DNA of 48,282 bases. Origin: an uncultured Ruminococcus sp. (lineage in GTDB: Bacteria; Bacillota; Clostridia; Oscillospirales; Ruminococcaceae). Under the pieces are notes generated by a model. The model did not search any database and was not told the origin of the DNA. It worked only from the letters and a program-made list of their open reading frames with translations. Where the stretch lies: NCBI GenBank assembly GCA_902780695.1, contig CACZGM010000003.1, positions 1 to 48,282 on the forward strand, given 5' to 3'. Below, one piece after another: positions 1 through 8,736 of this stretch. Each line of letters opens with the position of its first letter. The first letter of the stretch is position 1. The position numbers were made by a program, and so were the translations under genes.

Positions 1-40
1 TTTGATTATTCTGGAATTTTCCTTGCACTTTTGCAACCGC

Positions 41-74
41 GAACAGGCTTCAAGCTGCGCTATGAAGCCTGTTC
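41..74. terminator. Intergenic inverted repeat (terminator-like)
   Basis: A perfect 12-bp inverted repeat (GAACAGGCTTCA, 41-52, and its complement, 63-74) encloses a 10-nt loop. It lies upstream of addA and may end the transcript of a gene left of the window. Neither side carries a good T-run, so a processing or stability hairpin is equally possible. Confidence 0.4.
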
Positions 75-96
75 ACGATTGATGAGCAGACATTAA

Positions 97-118
97 TTAT
101 TCATTATTCACCATTCAT
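97..118. repeat. AT-rich ATTCATTATTCAC-type simple repeat
   Basis: A short degenerate tract built on TTATTCATTATTCAC units lies just ahead of the addA ribosome-binding site. A longer tract of the same motif follows the tRNA-Ser terminator at 19118-19150. It is non-coding and looks like a dispersed intergenic repeat of this genome. Confidence 0.5.
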
Positions 119-135
119 TTCTTCCGGAGGTTCGT

Positions 136-3100
136 ATGCATGATGAAGTAAAATGGACTCCAGAACAGGAACGCGCTATAACGTTCAGAGGCGGTGCCGC
201 AATAGTATCGGCTGCTGCCGGAAGCGGCAAGACCGCTGTTCTTGTCGAGCGCGTAAAACGTCTGATACTTGATGAAAAAGACCCTGTGAATGCGGACGAG
301 ATGGTAATATCCACGTTTACGCAGAAAGCTGCCGCCGAAATGAAGGCGAGGCTCGACAGGGCAATAGATGAGGAGCTTATGAAAGCTCCGGACAACACGC
401 ATCTTATAGAACAGCGCCTGCGTCTGGAGGACGCGTCGATATCGACTATAAGCTCGTTTTGCCTCGGACTGCTGCGCCGCAACAGCGCCGTCACCGATCT
501 GCCGCCGGATTTCTCGGTTCTCGACGAGGCGGAAGCAAAGCTGATATTCTCCCAGTCCCTGACTGCGGTAATGGAGGATTTCTGCGAAAACGGCGATCCC
601 GCGGAGCGCGATCTGCTGTACGACTGGTATTTCGGTGAGGACGACAAGCGTATCGAAGAAGCGGTCACCGCACTGTATGAGTTCTCGCGCAATATTCCGG
701 ACGCTGACAGATATTTTGCGGAGCAGCTCGCTCTGTACCGTGACCCGGACGGAAAAGACGGCGGAAAAGCGCTTACAAGATATATAGACAACTATGTGCT
801 GAAGCCCGCGGAGACTCTTTCGGAGCTTTGCACCGGGCTTGAGGGACTCGCCGCAGGCACTCCCGCAGAGAAATTCGCAGGTGAATGGGAAGCTCTGTGC
901 AGTGTGCTGTCGGAGATAAATGACGCGGAAAGCTGTGTGTCGGTTTATGAAACAAGACTGAGAAATGCGGAGCTTCCGACGCTGCCGCGCAAGACAAAGA
1001 CGTTCGACAATGCGGCGCTCAAAGAGCTGAACACACAGATGAAGGATATATGGGAGGCTCTTACCCGTGCAGCCGGGCTCGTTTCCCGCAGAAACGAAAA
1101 CATGACCTGCTGCGCACCGGTACTTTCGGTGCTTGTTTCTCTCGTCGGCAGGCTGGACGCGGAATATTCCGCGAGAAAGCGCGAAAAAGGCAGAGTGGAT
1201 TTCTCCGATATCGAGCTTATGACATTAAAGCTGCTGCGTGATGAGAACGGAGAGCAGAGCGCCGCTGCGAAGGAGATAGCCGGGGGCATAAAAATAATCA
1301 TCGTTGACGAGTTCCAGGACAGCAACGAGATACAGTATGAGATTTTCCGGCTTCTGTCGGACAACAAGCGCAATCTGTATTTTGTGGGCGACATCAAGCA
1401 GTCGATATACCGTTTCCGCGGAGCCGACCCGCTGGTCTTTGCGCGGCTCACCAGAGATCCGGATTTCACGGTGATAAATCTCAACCGCAACTTCCGCAGC
1501 TGCGGGGAGGTCATAGACGCGGTAAACGGCATCTTTACCGGCACCATGACAGAGGAACTCGGTGATGTGAACTACGACGAGACCTGCGCACTGATCCAGG
1601 GTGCGCCATACGAGCCCGACGGACGGCATAAGACCGAGCTTATCACATTTACGGCGAAGAATGTGGAAGAAAGCCGCAAGGACGAAGCCGCCTATATCGC
1701 CGACCGCATAAAAAGCATGGTCGAAGAGGGATATACCGTCGGACGCGGAGAAAGCATACGCCCTTGCAATTACGGCGATTTCGCGGTGCTTATGAGAAGC
1801 TACAGCTCGAATATCGCGCTGTACAAGGCAGCGTTCGAGAAAGCGGGTATACCCTTTGATGCCAGGGAGGACGGCGGATATACCGATTTTGCGGAGATAA
1901 AGCACGCCCTTGCTCTCCTGCGCGTTATAGACGACCCGTACCGTGACAGCGACCTTGCCGCCGTGCTTATGTCCGAGCCGTATATGTTCTCTGCGGACGA
2001 AATGGCGAAGATAAAGCTCGCGGGAGGCACAAAGCGCAGAAACCTATGGCCGGGACTTGTCGAATATGCAAAGGAAAACAGCCGCGCGGAGGCTGTGGTG
2101 AACGAGATCCGCGGGTACAGGACGTTCGCGGAAGAGAACTCCGCCGAACGGCTTATCCGCAGGATATACGACGAAAGTATGCTGATACCCGCGTCGGAAG
2201 CAGCTCCCGACGGCGAGAAAAGATGCGCGAACCTGCGTATGCTGATATATTATGCAAGGACTTTTTCCGGCGGTGAAAGCGCAAGCCTGTATGATTTCAT
2301 CAAATACACCGAAAAGCTCGACCGTGAGAAGATAAAGCTGCCGCAGGCAAAAGGTGACAGCGCCGGAAACAGCCTTGTGCGCCTGATGACTGTTCACGGC
2401 TCCAAGGGACTTGAATTTCCGGTATGCTTTGTGGCCAATCTTTCAACAAGACCTCCTGTATCGCCGGGCGGCGGACTTTTGTGCGACCCGTACTGCGGTA
2501 TAGGAATGAAAATTAACGACAGCGGCAGAATGCTGACAATAGATACCCTGACCTACGACCTTGCGGCTGCGGAATCCACACGCCTTGAAATGAGCGAGGA
2601 GATGAGACTGCTTTATGTTGCCGCGACAAGAGCCAAGGAAAAGCTGATATTTACCGTTCCTGTGACCGCAAAGACGGTGCCGAAGATGCACTACGGCTGG
2701 ATAATGGAGAGTGCCGCCGTAAGGGACGGACTTGTTGAGGTCAGCAATTACAGCGGCTGGACGCCTGTACAGTACGAAGCGAAATATGATGAATACGCAG
2801 AGGAGCCGGATCTGAAGCCGTTCACGGAATATCACCACAAGGCGTTCTCGGAAGTCCCCGCAAAAGTGACGGCTACGCAAATAGGCGTCAAAAGTGTGGA
2901 CGACTTCTCCGAGCAGGCGGACAGGATAGACCGCTTTCTGCGTATGCCGTCATTCCTGTTCGGGGATGGCATATCGAAGCTGACCGGAAAGAAGCGCGGC
3001 GATGCTTACCACAAGGTGATGGAGCTTCTCGATTTTTCCTCGGAGCCGGACTATGTTCCGCATATTCTTGACGTCCTGCGTGACAGCGGAAAGCTGTCTG

Positions 3101-3486
3101 ATATCGAACGGGCATCGGTCGCGGAGGAGGATATTGCCGCTTTTCTCACAAGCCCGCTATGCGGACGCGCCGCGGCAAGCGGCGACGTGAACCGCGAGTT
3201 CCCGATCTTCTGCGAATATGAGCCCGAACCCGGAGAATGGGGAGTGACCGACTGGAGCGGCGAGGAAAAGCCGTTCATTCAGGGTATTGCGGATATGTTC
3301 TTTGTAGAGGACGGTGAGATCGTGCTTGTTGACTACAAGACAAACCGCAATATCACACCTTCACAGCTTGCCGACGAGTACCGCGGACAGCTTGAGATCT
3401 ACGCCCGCGCGCTCTCCGAAGCAACGGGAATGAGAGTAAAGGAGAAGCTGCTGTATTCGTTTGAATTGGGCGAGGTGGCTGTGTGA
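136..3486 (+). CDS. addA: ATP-dependent helicase/nuclease subunit A (AddA)
   Basis: This 1116-residue protein is the UvrD-like helicase plus nuclease subunit of the AddAB complex. AddAB processes double-strand DNA ends for RecA recombination, the Gram-positive counterpart of RecBCD. Visible signatures are Walker A AAAGSGKT near residue 26-33 (Lys32), Walker B VDEFQDSN, helicase motif TVHGSKGLEFPV, the YVAATRAKEKL motif, and a C-terminal RecB-type nuclease domain with AYHKVMELLDF and VDYKTNR (Asp1066, Lys1068). Length is slightly below the usual 1200 or so. The ATG at 136 follows CCGGAGG by six bases. The partner addB is normally immediately upstream and would lie left of the window. No frameshift is seen. 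Confidence 0.97.
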   Translation: MHDEVKWTPEQERAITFRGGAAIVSAAAGSGKTAVLVERVKRLILDEKDPVNADEMVISTFTQKAAAEMKARLDRAIDEELMKAPDNTHLIEQRLRLEDASISTISSFCLGLLRRNSAVTDLPPDFSVLDEAEAKLIFSQSLTAVMEDFCENGDPAERDLLYDWYFGEDDKRIEEAVTALYEFSRNIPDADRYFAEQLALYRDPDGKDGGKALTRYIDNYVLKPAETLSELCTGLEGLAAGTPAEKFAGEWEALCSVLSEINDAESCVSVYETRLRNAELPTLPRKTKTFDNAALKELNTQMKDIWEALTRAAGLVSRRNENMTCCAPVLSVLVSLVGRLDAEYSARKREKGRVDFSDIELMTLKLLRDENGEQSAAAKEIAGGIKIIIVDEFQDSNEIQYEIFRLLSDNKRNLYFVGDIKQSIYRFRGADPLVFARLTRDPDFTVINLNRNFRSCGEVIDAVNGIFTGTMTEELGDVNYDETCALIQGAPYEPDGRHKTELITFTAKNVEESRKDEAAYIADRIKSMVEEGYTVGRGESIRPCNYGDFAVLMRSYSSNIALYKAAFEKAGIPFDAREDGGYTDFAEIKHALALLRVIDDPYRDSDLAAVLMSEPYMFSADEMAKIKLAGGTKRRNLWPGLVEYAKENSRAEAVVNEIRGYRTFAEENSAERLIRRIYDESMLIPASEAAPDGEKRCANLRMLIYYARTFSGGESASLYDFIKYTEKLDREKIKLPQAKGDSAGNSLVRLMTVHGSKGLEFPVCFVANLSTRPPVSPGGGLLCDPYCGIGMKINDSGRMLTIDTLTYDLAAAESTRLEMSEEMRLLYVAATRAKEKLIFTVPVTAKTVPKMHYGWIMESAAVRDGLVEVSNYSGWTPVQYEAKYDEYAEEPDLKPFTEYHHKAFSEVPAKVTATQIGVKSVDDFSEQADRIDRFLRMPSFLFGDGISKLTGKKRGDAYHKVMELLDFSSEPDYVPHILDVLRDSGKLSDIERASVAEEDIAAFLTSPLCGRAAASGDVNREFPIFCEYEPEPGEWGVTDWSGEEKPFIQGIADMFFVEDGEIVLVDYKTNRNITPSQLADEYRGQLEIYARALSEATGMRVKEKLLYSFELGEVAV

Positions 3487-3520
3487 CTGCGCTGACGCGC
3501 TTTGTCCTGCGCGGACGGCG

Positions 3521-3556
3521 CCAGCCCCCTTTAAAAAGGGGGCTGGACCCCCTAAA
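3521..3556. repeat. GC-rich palindromic repeat, copy 1 (terminator-like)
   Basis: A perfect 12-bp inverted repeat (CCAGCCCCCTTT / AAAGGGGGCTGG, 3521-3532 and 3535-3546) is followed by ACCCCCTAAAC and a T-run. It sits 34 bp after addA and can act as its terminator. Almost the same sequence occurs at 30189-30225 at the trpG 3' end, so it belongs to a dispersed palindromic repeat family. Confidence 0.75.
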
Positions 3557-3635
3557 CTTTTTTGACCGTTACACGGAACTTTGAAAGTCTGCAAACAGGA
3601 TAACAAGGAATTACAACTGTCAGCAGACAGTAATG

Positions 3636-3664
3636 TTGACAAAGATTTAGAATTATGATAAAAT
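3636..3664 (+). promoter_or_regulatory. Sigma-A promoter for the DUF2156 gene
   Basis: TTGACA (3636-3641), a 17-bp spacer and TAAAAT (3659-3664). It lies 90 bp upstream of the 3754 start, with a small CCCGG/CCGGG hairpin (about 3706-3720) in the leader. Confidence 0.7.
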
Positions 3665-3753
3665 TTTATTAACGATAAAATATGTAAGAATATAGGAATA
3701 TTTTCCCCGGCTTAGCCGGGAATGATATCCGAACGAGATAAGGAATGAAATAA

Positions 3754-4656
3754 ATGCTGAATTGGAACAGTCCGGATATTGCATTCATAACAGAAAACAG
3801 CGGCAGTTTCCGTTCTATGCGCAGAGCCGGGAGTGATACCGCGCCCGCGAATATTTTTCTGCTCGGCGCTAAGTACGATACCGAGGTCGCCGTGCGGGAC
3901 GGCGCGGTGTTCAGATACTATAACGGCCATAAACCCAACCGCAGAGGGTACGGCTTCCCGATAGCGCCGGAGAACGCCGACATATCCGCGCTGCTCGGAA
4001 TTATAACGACCGATGCGGTGCAGCGCGGCATACCCGTGGAGTTCTGCCTGTGCGACGAACGCCAGAAAGCGGCGCTCGATACCGTGTGTGATATCGGGTG
4101 GAGATGCTGCGAAGACGACAGTGACTATATCTACAAGAGAGAAAGCCTTGCCTCCCTTGCCGGGAAAAAGCTGCACAGGAAAAGAAATCATATCAATAAT
4201 TTCATGCGGGTATATGACGATGTGCGTTACAGTGAAATAGGCCGCGATAACATAGGCGACGCGGTGCGTATAGCGGAACTGTGGCTGAAAGACCGCGAAT
4301 CCGTTTCCGCGGATGAGCTCGGCGAATTTGAGTGCATAAAACTCGCGGCAGAGAATTTCTGCGATCTCGGACTTCTCGGCGGCATTGTGTATGTCGGTAA
4401 CGAGCCTGCCGCAATGACGATAGCTTCCCGTATCACCGCGCAGGTTACGGATATACATTTCGAGAAATCCTACGGCGAATACGCGGAAAACGGCGGGTTT
4501 GCGTTGATAAACAAGATGTTTGCGGGATCTCTGCCCGAGGAATGCGACCTTATCAACCGCGAAGAGGATATGGGCATTGAAGGTCTGCGAAGCGCGAAGG
4601 AATCATATTTCCCGGCGTTCAGACTGAAAAAATACTATGGGAGTGTGCGTGTGTGA
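3754..4656 (+). CDS. DUF2156 (LPG-synthase C-terminal-like, GNAT-fold) protein
   Basis: This 300-residue soluble protein resembles the DUF2156 / phosphatidylglycerol lysyltransferase C-terminal family, a tandem GNAT-like fold. The best marker is the basic segment GKKLHRKRNHINNF near residue 135, followed by a C-terminal half with FEKSYGEYAENGGFALINKMF. There is no membrane domain, so it is not a full MprF flippase/synthase, and the acyl donor and acceptor are unknown. The ATG is preceded by AAGGA nine bases upstream. The downstream YkgJ gene overlaps it by four bases, indicating co-transcription. Confidence 0.75.
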   Translation: MLNWNSPDIAFITENSGSFRSMRRAGSDTAPANIFLLGAKYDTEVAVRDGAVFRYYNGHKPNRRGYGFPIAPENADISALLGIITTDAVQRGIPVEFCLCDERQKAALDTVCDIGWRCCEDDSDYIYKRESLASLAGKKLHRKRNHINNFMRVYDDVRYSEIGRDNIGDAVRIAELWLKDRESVSADELGEFECIKLAAENFCDLGLLGGIVYVGNEPAAMTIASRITAQVTDIHFEKSYGEYAENGGFALINKMFAGSLPEECDLINREEDMGIEGLRSAKESYFPAFRLKKYYGSVRV

Positions 4657-5144
4657 TGTTAAGCTCTGTTCTGTCCCCCGGCGAATGTGCCGAATGTCGG
4701 TTCTGCTGCTCGTTCAGAAGGCAAAGCCTGTGGGAAACGCCGCTTTTTGACAGTGAAACGGCGGAAAAGCTGTCGGCGCTTTACCCGGACGCACGGTTCA
4801 AACCGCGCGGAGGCGCGTACACGATAGACATAGACGGCAATTACGGGACAGATGACCCGGAGGAAGAAGCGCTCTGCCCGTTCAACAGGAACGGCTGTAT
4901 TCTCGGCGCGGAGGACAAGCCTTTCGACTGCAGTATATGGCCCCTGCGGGTAATGAGATACAACGGCGGGCTTGCGATATGCCTTACGCCGACTTGTCCG
5001 GTCATATCGCAGAAGCCGCTCGAAGTAATGCGAGAGCTTGTAAACGGTGAAACCGGTGACCGTATAGCCGGTTATGCGCGATCGCACCCGTTCATTATCA
5101 AGGAGTATAAAGAAGGTTTTCCGGTTTTGCGGATCATTTCTTGA
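4653..5144 (+). CDS. YkgJ family cysteine-cluster protein
   Basis: A 163-residue protein with the cysteine pattern of the YkgJ (Zn/Fe-chelating) family: CAECRFCC near the N-terminus, then LCPFNRNGC, DCSIWPLR and a later CLTPTCP. Members are thought to bind a metal or cluster, but the biochemical role is not established. The start codon overlaps the stop of the DUF2156 gene (ATG at 4653) and the next gene begins 13 bases after its stop, so three genes form a unit. Confidence 0.8.
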   Translation: MMLSSVLSPGECAECRFCCSFRRQSLWETPLFDSETAEKLSALYPDARFKPRGGAYTIDIDGNYGTDDPEEEALCPFNRNGCILGAEDKPFDCSIWPLRVMRYNGGLAICLTPTCPVISQKPLEVMRELVNGETGDRIAGYARSHPFIIKEYKEGFPVLRIIS

Positions 5145-5157
5145 AAAGGATAATAAT

Positions 5158-5577
5158 ATGAAATTCAAATACGTTCGTATTCAGGGCAGAGAGCTTGCCC
5201 GAAACACAAAGTATGCAAAGGGCATATTCAGTATGTGCTGGCAGCTTATACAGAACGACGTTATGGAAGAAGAGGACGCCGATCTGTTCAAAGAGATAGA
5301 CTCGTGGTTTGCGGAGGAACTCCCGTTCCCGCCGCAGTGCAAGCGGCAGGAGAATGTAGTTTGCTTTTTCAAGACGGAGAACGCGGACACTATGATGAAG
5401 ATGATAAATCCGGCGATGTGGCTTCTGGACAAGTATCATCACCCTTTTTATGTCGTTTATACGAACTATCCGGGTGAGATCGTTTATGAGGATGAGTATC
5501 AGGTCGCCGTCAAAGCCGGAGAAGACCTTATCTTTGAAGATGTTCAGGAATCATGGTCGCCGGAAGAGAAGGAATGA
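5158..5577 (+). CDS. Conserved hypothetical protein (139 aa)
   Basis: I do not recognise a family. The product is acidic and soluble, with no signal peptide or membrane segment, an aromatic-rich centre (MWLLDKYHHPFYVVYTNYPG) and an acidic C-terminus. The ATG at 5158 is chosen because AAAAGGA lies just upstream; an in-frame ATG at 5074 lies inside the preceding gene. It is the last gene before a strong bidirectional terminator. Confidence 0.8.
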   Translation: MKFKYVRIQGRELARNTKYAKGIFSMCWQLIQNDVMEEEDADLFKEIDSWFAEELPFPPQCKRQENVVCFFKTENADTMMKMINPAMWLLDKYHHPFYVVYTNYPGEIVYEDEYQVAVKAGEDLIFEDVQESWSPEEKE

Positions 5578-5600
5578 AGAATAAATAGCGACGACAAAAG

Positions 5601-5640
5601 ACCTGCTGAAACGTAAGTTTCAGCAGGTCGGTTTGTTATT
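5601..5640. terminator. Bidirectional intrinsic terminator
   Basis: A perfect 12-bp stem (ACCTGCTGAAAC, 5601-5612 / 5617-5628) with a GTAA loop. T-rich sequence follows on the plus side and CTTTTGT on the minus side. It separates the convergent DUF2156 and nif3 operons. Confidence 0.85.
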
Positions 5641-5695
5641 AGGATAAATTTATTTGTATTTTGTGTTATGGAATCTTTGCCGGCCCATCTGTATT

Positions 5696-6475
5696 TCAGA
5701 TATACTTACAGATCTCCGCGTTTGCGGCGGGCTCGAAGATATCGGCATCCGGGAAATGAGCGGAGAGTTTGCGAATAAGCTCTCCTACGATGATGTTCTC
5801 GGTAGCGTAGTGTCCCGCGTCAATGACGGTGACTCCGGCGTTGCGTGCGTCGATGAACGCGTGGTGCTTTACATCGCCGGTGATTATCGCGTCGATTCCC
5901 ATTTTAATGCAGTTATATACCTCGTCGCTTCCGGCACCGGAGCTGAGCGCCACGCTCTTTATGCTCCTGCCGCCGTCAACGTACTTTACGCTCTGGCAAC
6001 CGAATGCGGTCTTTGCCTTGTCTGCAAGTCCGTCCGCGCTGATCTCAAAATCGAGATACGCGATACGTCCGTAGCCTATGTTCTTGTCGGGATAGACAAG
6101 GTGCAGCACCGGAGCGTTCTTCGGGTCGCCGAAGCCTATCATGTTATACATAAGGTCGCTGATGCCGCCGCGCACCATATCAACGTTGGTGTGTGCGCAG
6201 ATAGCGGATATTCCCGACTTTACGAGCTTATATACGGGACTGTTCTCGTCTATCCTCGCAAGCTTGTGGAATATCACCGGGTGATGCGAAACTATAAGCT
6301 GCGCACCGGCACGCTCACATTCCTCAACTATCTCGTTTGTGATATCGAGACATACCGCGAGACGGTAAACCTCGGTGTCTCTGCTCCCGACAAGAAGTCC
6401 GGAATTGTCGAAATCGTCCTGAAGTCTGAACGGGGCATAAGTGTTGATATAATCGTAAACTTCTCCTACTGTCAT
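5696..6475 (-). CDS. Nif3-like dinuclear metal-centre protein
   Basis: This 259-residue product is a Nif3/YqfO/YbgI-family protein, which forms hexameric toroids with a dinuclear metal site; its function is not settled (GTP cyclohydrolase I type 2-like). Metal-ligand motifs are visible: HHPVIFH in the N-terminal half, HTNVDMVRGG, and DAGHYATE near the C-terminus. It is the short form lacking the inserted PII-like domain of the longer B. subtilis protein. The ATG at 6475 overlaps the TrmK stop as ATGA; a longer reading frame begins inside trmK and is rejected. The trmK-nif3 pair is conserved in Firmicutes. Confidence 0.9.
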   Translation of the reverse strand: MTVGEVYDYINTYAPFRLQDDFDNSGLLVGSRDTEVYRLAVCLDITNEIVEECERAGAQLIVSHHPVIFHKLARIDENSPVYKLVKSGISAICAHTNVDMVRGGISDLMYNMIGFGDPKNAPVLHLVYPDKNIGYGRIAYLDFEISADGLADKAKTAFGCQSVKYVDGGRSIKSVALSSGAGSDEVYNCIKMGIDAIITGDVKHHAFIDARNAGVTVIDAGHYATENIIVGELIRKLSAHFPDADIFEPAANAEICKYI

Positions 6476-7083
6476 GGCGTTTCCTTTCTGATAATGCGAA
6501 GAAGCGAAGGGTCGCTCCTGCCGAGCTTTTCGAGCTGTCCGTTTACCTTCATTATGTACCGCGGGTCGGCACATTTGCCGAAGTACGCGAATTCGTCGCT
6601 TATCCCGCGCTTTTCGCCCGTATAGGTCACGAGCATGACCGTGTATGCCTTGCCTGCGCTGTAAGCGCCCTTTTCCCCGGATATCTTATAGCCGTTCCCG
6701 TACAGGAATCGCCGCAGATGCTCCGCCCTTGTCATAGGCTGTAATATAAAGTGAGTGTCGGAAGTCACGAATGTGCAGCCGCCGACTATCCGTGCGATCA
6801 GCTCGCCGCCCATTCCCGCTATAATAACGTCGTCGCGGGGCGGTATCTCTGCAAGTCCGTCCGAACGTATCAGCCTTATCCTGTCGGAAAAACCGTATTT
6901 TTCGATATTGGCACGAGCCGATTCAAGCGGCATCTCGTTCACATCGGACGCGATAATATCCCGCGCTCCCTGTTCGCACAGAAAGCACGGCAGCAGTGCG
7001 TGATCGGTGCCGACATCGCATATACGCCTGTCGAGCCGCACGAATGAAGCGGCAGCGGCAAGTCTGTCGTCGATCCGTATCAC
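6472..7083 (-). CDS. trmK: tRNA (adenine-N1)-methyltransferase, TrmK family
   Basis: A 203-residue class I SAM methyltransferase of the TrmK (YqfN) family, which methylates A22 of tRNAs. The SAM site is shown by ICDVGTDHALLP (motif I) and ASDVNEMPLESA, then IIAGMGGELI. It starts with GTG at 7083 directly after the TAA of the DUF1858 gene with no spacer and no clear Shine-Dalgarno, which suggests translational coupling. Its stop overlaps the nif3 start. Confidence 0.9.
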   Translation of the reverse strand: MIRIDDRLAAAASFVRLDRRICDVGTDHALLPCFLCEQGARDIIASDVNEMPLESARANIEKYGFSDRIRLIRSDGLAEIPPRDDVIIAGMGGELIARIVGGCTFVTSDTHFILQPMTRAEHLRRFLYGNGYKISGEKGAYSAGKAYTVMLVTYTGEKRGISDEFAYFGKCADPRYIMKVNGQLEKLGRSDPSLLRIIRKETP

Positions 7084-7281
7084 TTAAGCGAGTACAGCAT
7101 TGAGCTTCTCGATGAGAGCGTCGGGGTCTGCGTCATGCACAAGGCAGGCTTCCTCGATAGTCTCGCCCACGGAAGCCGGGCAGCCGAGGCAGTGCATACC
7201 TATCTCAAAAAAGTAGGGAGCGGCAGCCTCCGCGTTTTCCTGTAAAATTTCTCCTATAAGTGTATCTTTTGTTACTACCAT
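7084..7281 (-). CDS. DUF1858 redox-disulfide domain protein
   Basis: A 65-residue protein consisting only of the DUF1858 domain, also described as a hybrid-cluster-protein-associated redox disulfide domain. The core is IGMHCLGCP, giving a CxxC pair. It is the first gene of the operon with trmK and nif3, preceded by GGAGGT and a consensus promoter. The role is unknown; redox sensing or metal-thiol binding is inference. Confidence 0.85.
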   Translation of the reverse strand: MVVTKDTLIGEILQENAEAAAPYFFEIGMHCLGCPASVGETIEEACLVHDADPDALIEKLNAVLA

Positions 7282-7346
7282 TGTTTTGTACCTCCATATA
7301 TTCCGGTCAGAAAGGACTGCGTCCGCTTGTCCGGTATTGCTTTAAT

Positions 7347-7375
7347 ATTATACCATTATTTATGGAAATAGTCAA
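7347..7375 (-). promoter_or_regulatory. Sigma-A promoter of DUF1858-trmK-nif3
   Basis: On the minus strand TTGACT (7370-7375), a 17-bp spacer and TATAAT (7347-7352), about 65 bp before the DUF1858 start. Confidence 0.85.
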
Positions 7376-7425
7376 TGATTTTATACTTTTTTATGGGCGT
7401 ATCTTAAACGACCCGAACTAAATGC

Positions 7426-7470
7426 GGCAATAAAACAAGTCCCGTATCATTCACGGAAAGATACGGGACT
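7426..7470 (-). terminator. Intrinsic terminator of the D,D-carboxypeptidase gene
   Basis: An 11-bp perfect stem (AGTCCCGTATC, 7438-7448 / 7460-7470). Read on the minus strand it is followed by TTGTTTTATT. It lies 58 bp after the stop of the 7529-8692 gene. Confidence 0.85.
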
Positions 7471-7528
7471 GCCTGTATTGCTATATACCGTGTTTGCCGG
7501 GAACAGAGCGCGTTTATGCCGTTCCGCG

Positions 7529-8692
7529 TCAATAAGAGAAAAACGCTTTTATCATATAGTCGAAGCAGCGTGCGAGGTCGAGTCTCGGTACACTTTCGGC
7601 GGCTGTTATTTTTGCGTTACCTATGACCTCGCCGCCTATGGACATGGTCACATATCCGAGTACCTGCCCCTTTTCCACAGGAGCCTCGACAGCAGCGGTG
7701 CGGCTGTAATGATATTTTATCAGCGCTCCGCTGCCTTTTTCGAGGATAAGCTCCTGCACCCCGGCGAAGCGCGTATCTACGCCGCGTTTTATGCCCCGCT
7801 CCACCGGTACTTCGAGCAGTTCGGAAACATCCGGACGCGGCACAACTCTCTCATAGTTCTCAAACCCGAGATCAAGCAGATTTCTAGCCGCTTCGAATCT
7901 GTCACTGTCCGTCTCACAGCCGAGCACGACTGCGGTAAGCTCCATATTTCCGCGCTTTGCGGTCCCGCAGAAGCAGCATCCGGCTTCATCGGTCGTGCCT
8001 GTCTTGAGCCCGGTGATACCGCTGTATGAGGTTATCAGCTTGTTTGTATTGAGCAGCTGCGTCTCCCGGGCTGTCCCTGTCCGCACGCTGTCAAGGCGGG
8101 TGAGCAGGAAATCGTCGTAACAGTCGTACTCCCGCAGTTCCGCGGCCATTACCGCAATATCACGGGCACTGCTGTAATGCTCCTTGTCGTCGTAGCCGAC
8201 GCAGTTCGCAAAGTGCGTGTTCGTCATGCCGAGTTCGGCTGCTCTGGCGTTCATTCTTCCGACAAACGATTCTTCACTTCCCGCTATATGCTCCGCGAGC
8301 ATCACACAAGCATCGTTCGCGGACGCGATAACTATGGATTTCGCAAGATCGCCGACCGTCATTTCCTCGCCCGTCTCCAGCCAGATCACCGAGCCGTCCA
8401 TGCTGTTTGCGTGCTCAGAACATACGGCGGTGTCGTCGAAACCGAGCCTTCCCGCGTCTATCTCTTCGGCGGCGATAAGCAGGGTCATGATCTTTGTTAC
8501 CGAAGCCATCGGCAGACGGGTATTTTCGTTATAACCGCAAAGCGCTTTTCCCGTTGAGCTTTCGACGAGTATCGCGGCTTTCGCGGTCTTTATGTCGGCC
8601 CGGACGGATCTCTCGGCTGCGGCATTCACTGATACTGCCGATATCATAAGAGCGAAAGCCGCCGCCGCGGCAGTATATCTGAAAAGGTTCAT
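7529..8692 (-). CDS. D-alanyl-D-alanine carboxypeptidase (PBP5/DacF type)
   Basis: A 387-residue low-molecular-mass penicillin-binding protein that trims the terminal D-Ala of peptidoglycan stem peptides outside the cell. An N-terminal hydrophobic signal (about residues 6-25, ending NAAA) is followed by the S11 peptidase fold: SVTK at 64-67 (nucleophile Ser64), SAN in ASANDAC near 130, and KTGT in GLKTGTTDEAG. A C-terminal beta domain follows and the protein ends in an amphipathic tail (YMIKAFFSY) suited to membrane attachment. GGGGAG precedes the ATG by about ten bases. The gene is monocistronic. Confidence 0.93.
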   Translation of the reverse strand: MNLFRYTAAAAAFALMISAVSVNAAAERSVRADIKTAKAAILVESSTGKALCGYNENTRLPMASVTKIMTLLIAAEEIDAGRLGFDDTAVCSEHANSMDGSVIWLETGEEMTVGDLAKSIVIASANDACVMLAEHIAGSEESFVGRMNARAAELGMTNTHFANCVGYDDKEHYSSARDIAVMAAELREYDCYDDFLLTRLDSVRTGTARETQLLNTNKLITSYSGITGLKTGTTDEAGCCFCGTAKRGNMELTAVVLGCETDSDRFEAARNLLDLGFENYERVVPRPDVSELLEVPVERGIKRGVDTRFAGVQELILEKGSGALIKYHYSRTAAVEAPVEKGQVLGYVTMSIGGEVIGNAKITAAESVPRLDLARCFDYMIKAFFSY

Positions 8693-8736
8693 AAAATATT
8701 AACTCCCCGTAATGCATTGTGACAGAAGCCGGTCTG

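Noticed and set aside
5654..6625. Plus-strand frame opposite nif3
   Set aside because: Shadow of the well-supported Nif3-like gene; it crosses a terminator and has no start signal.
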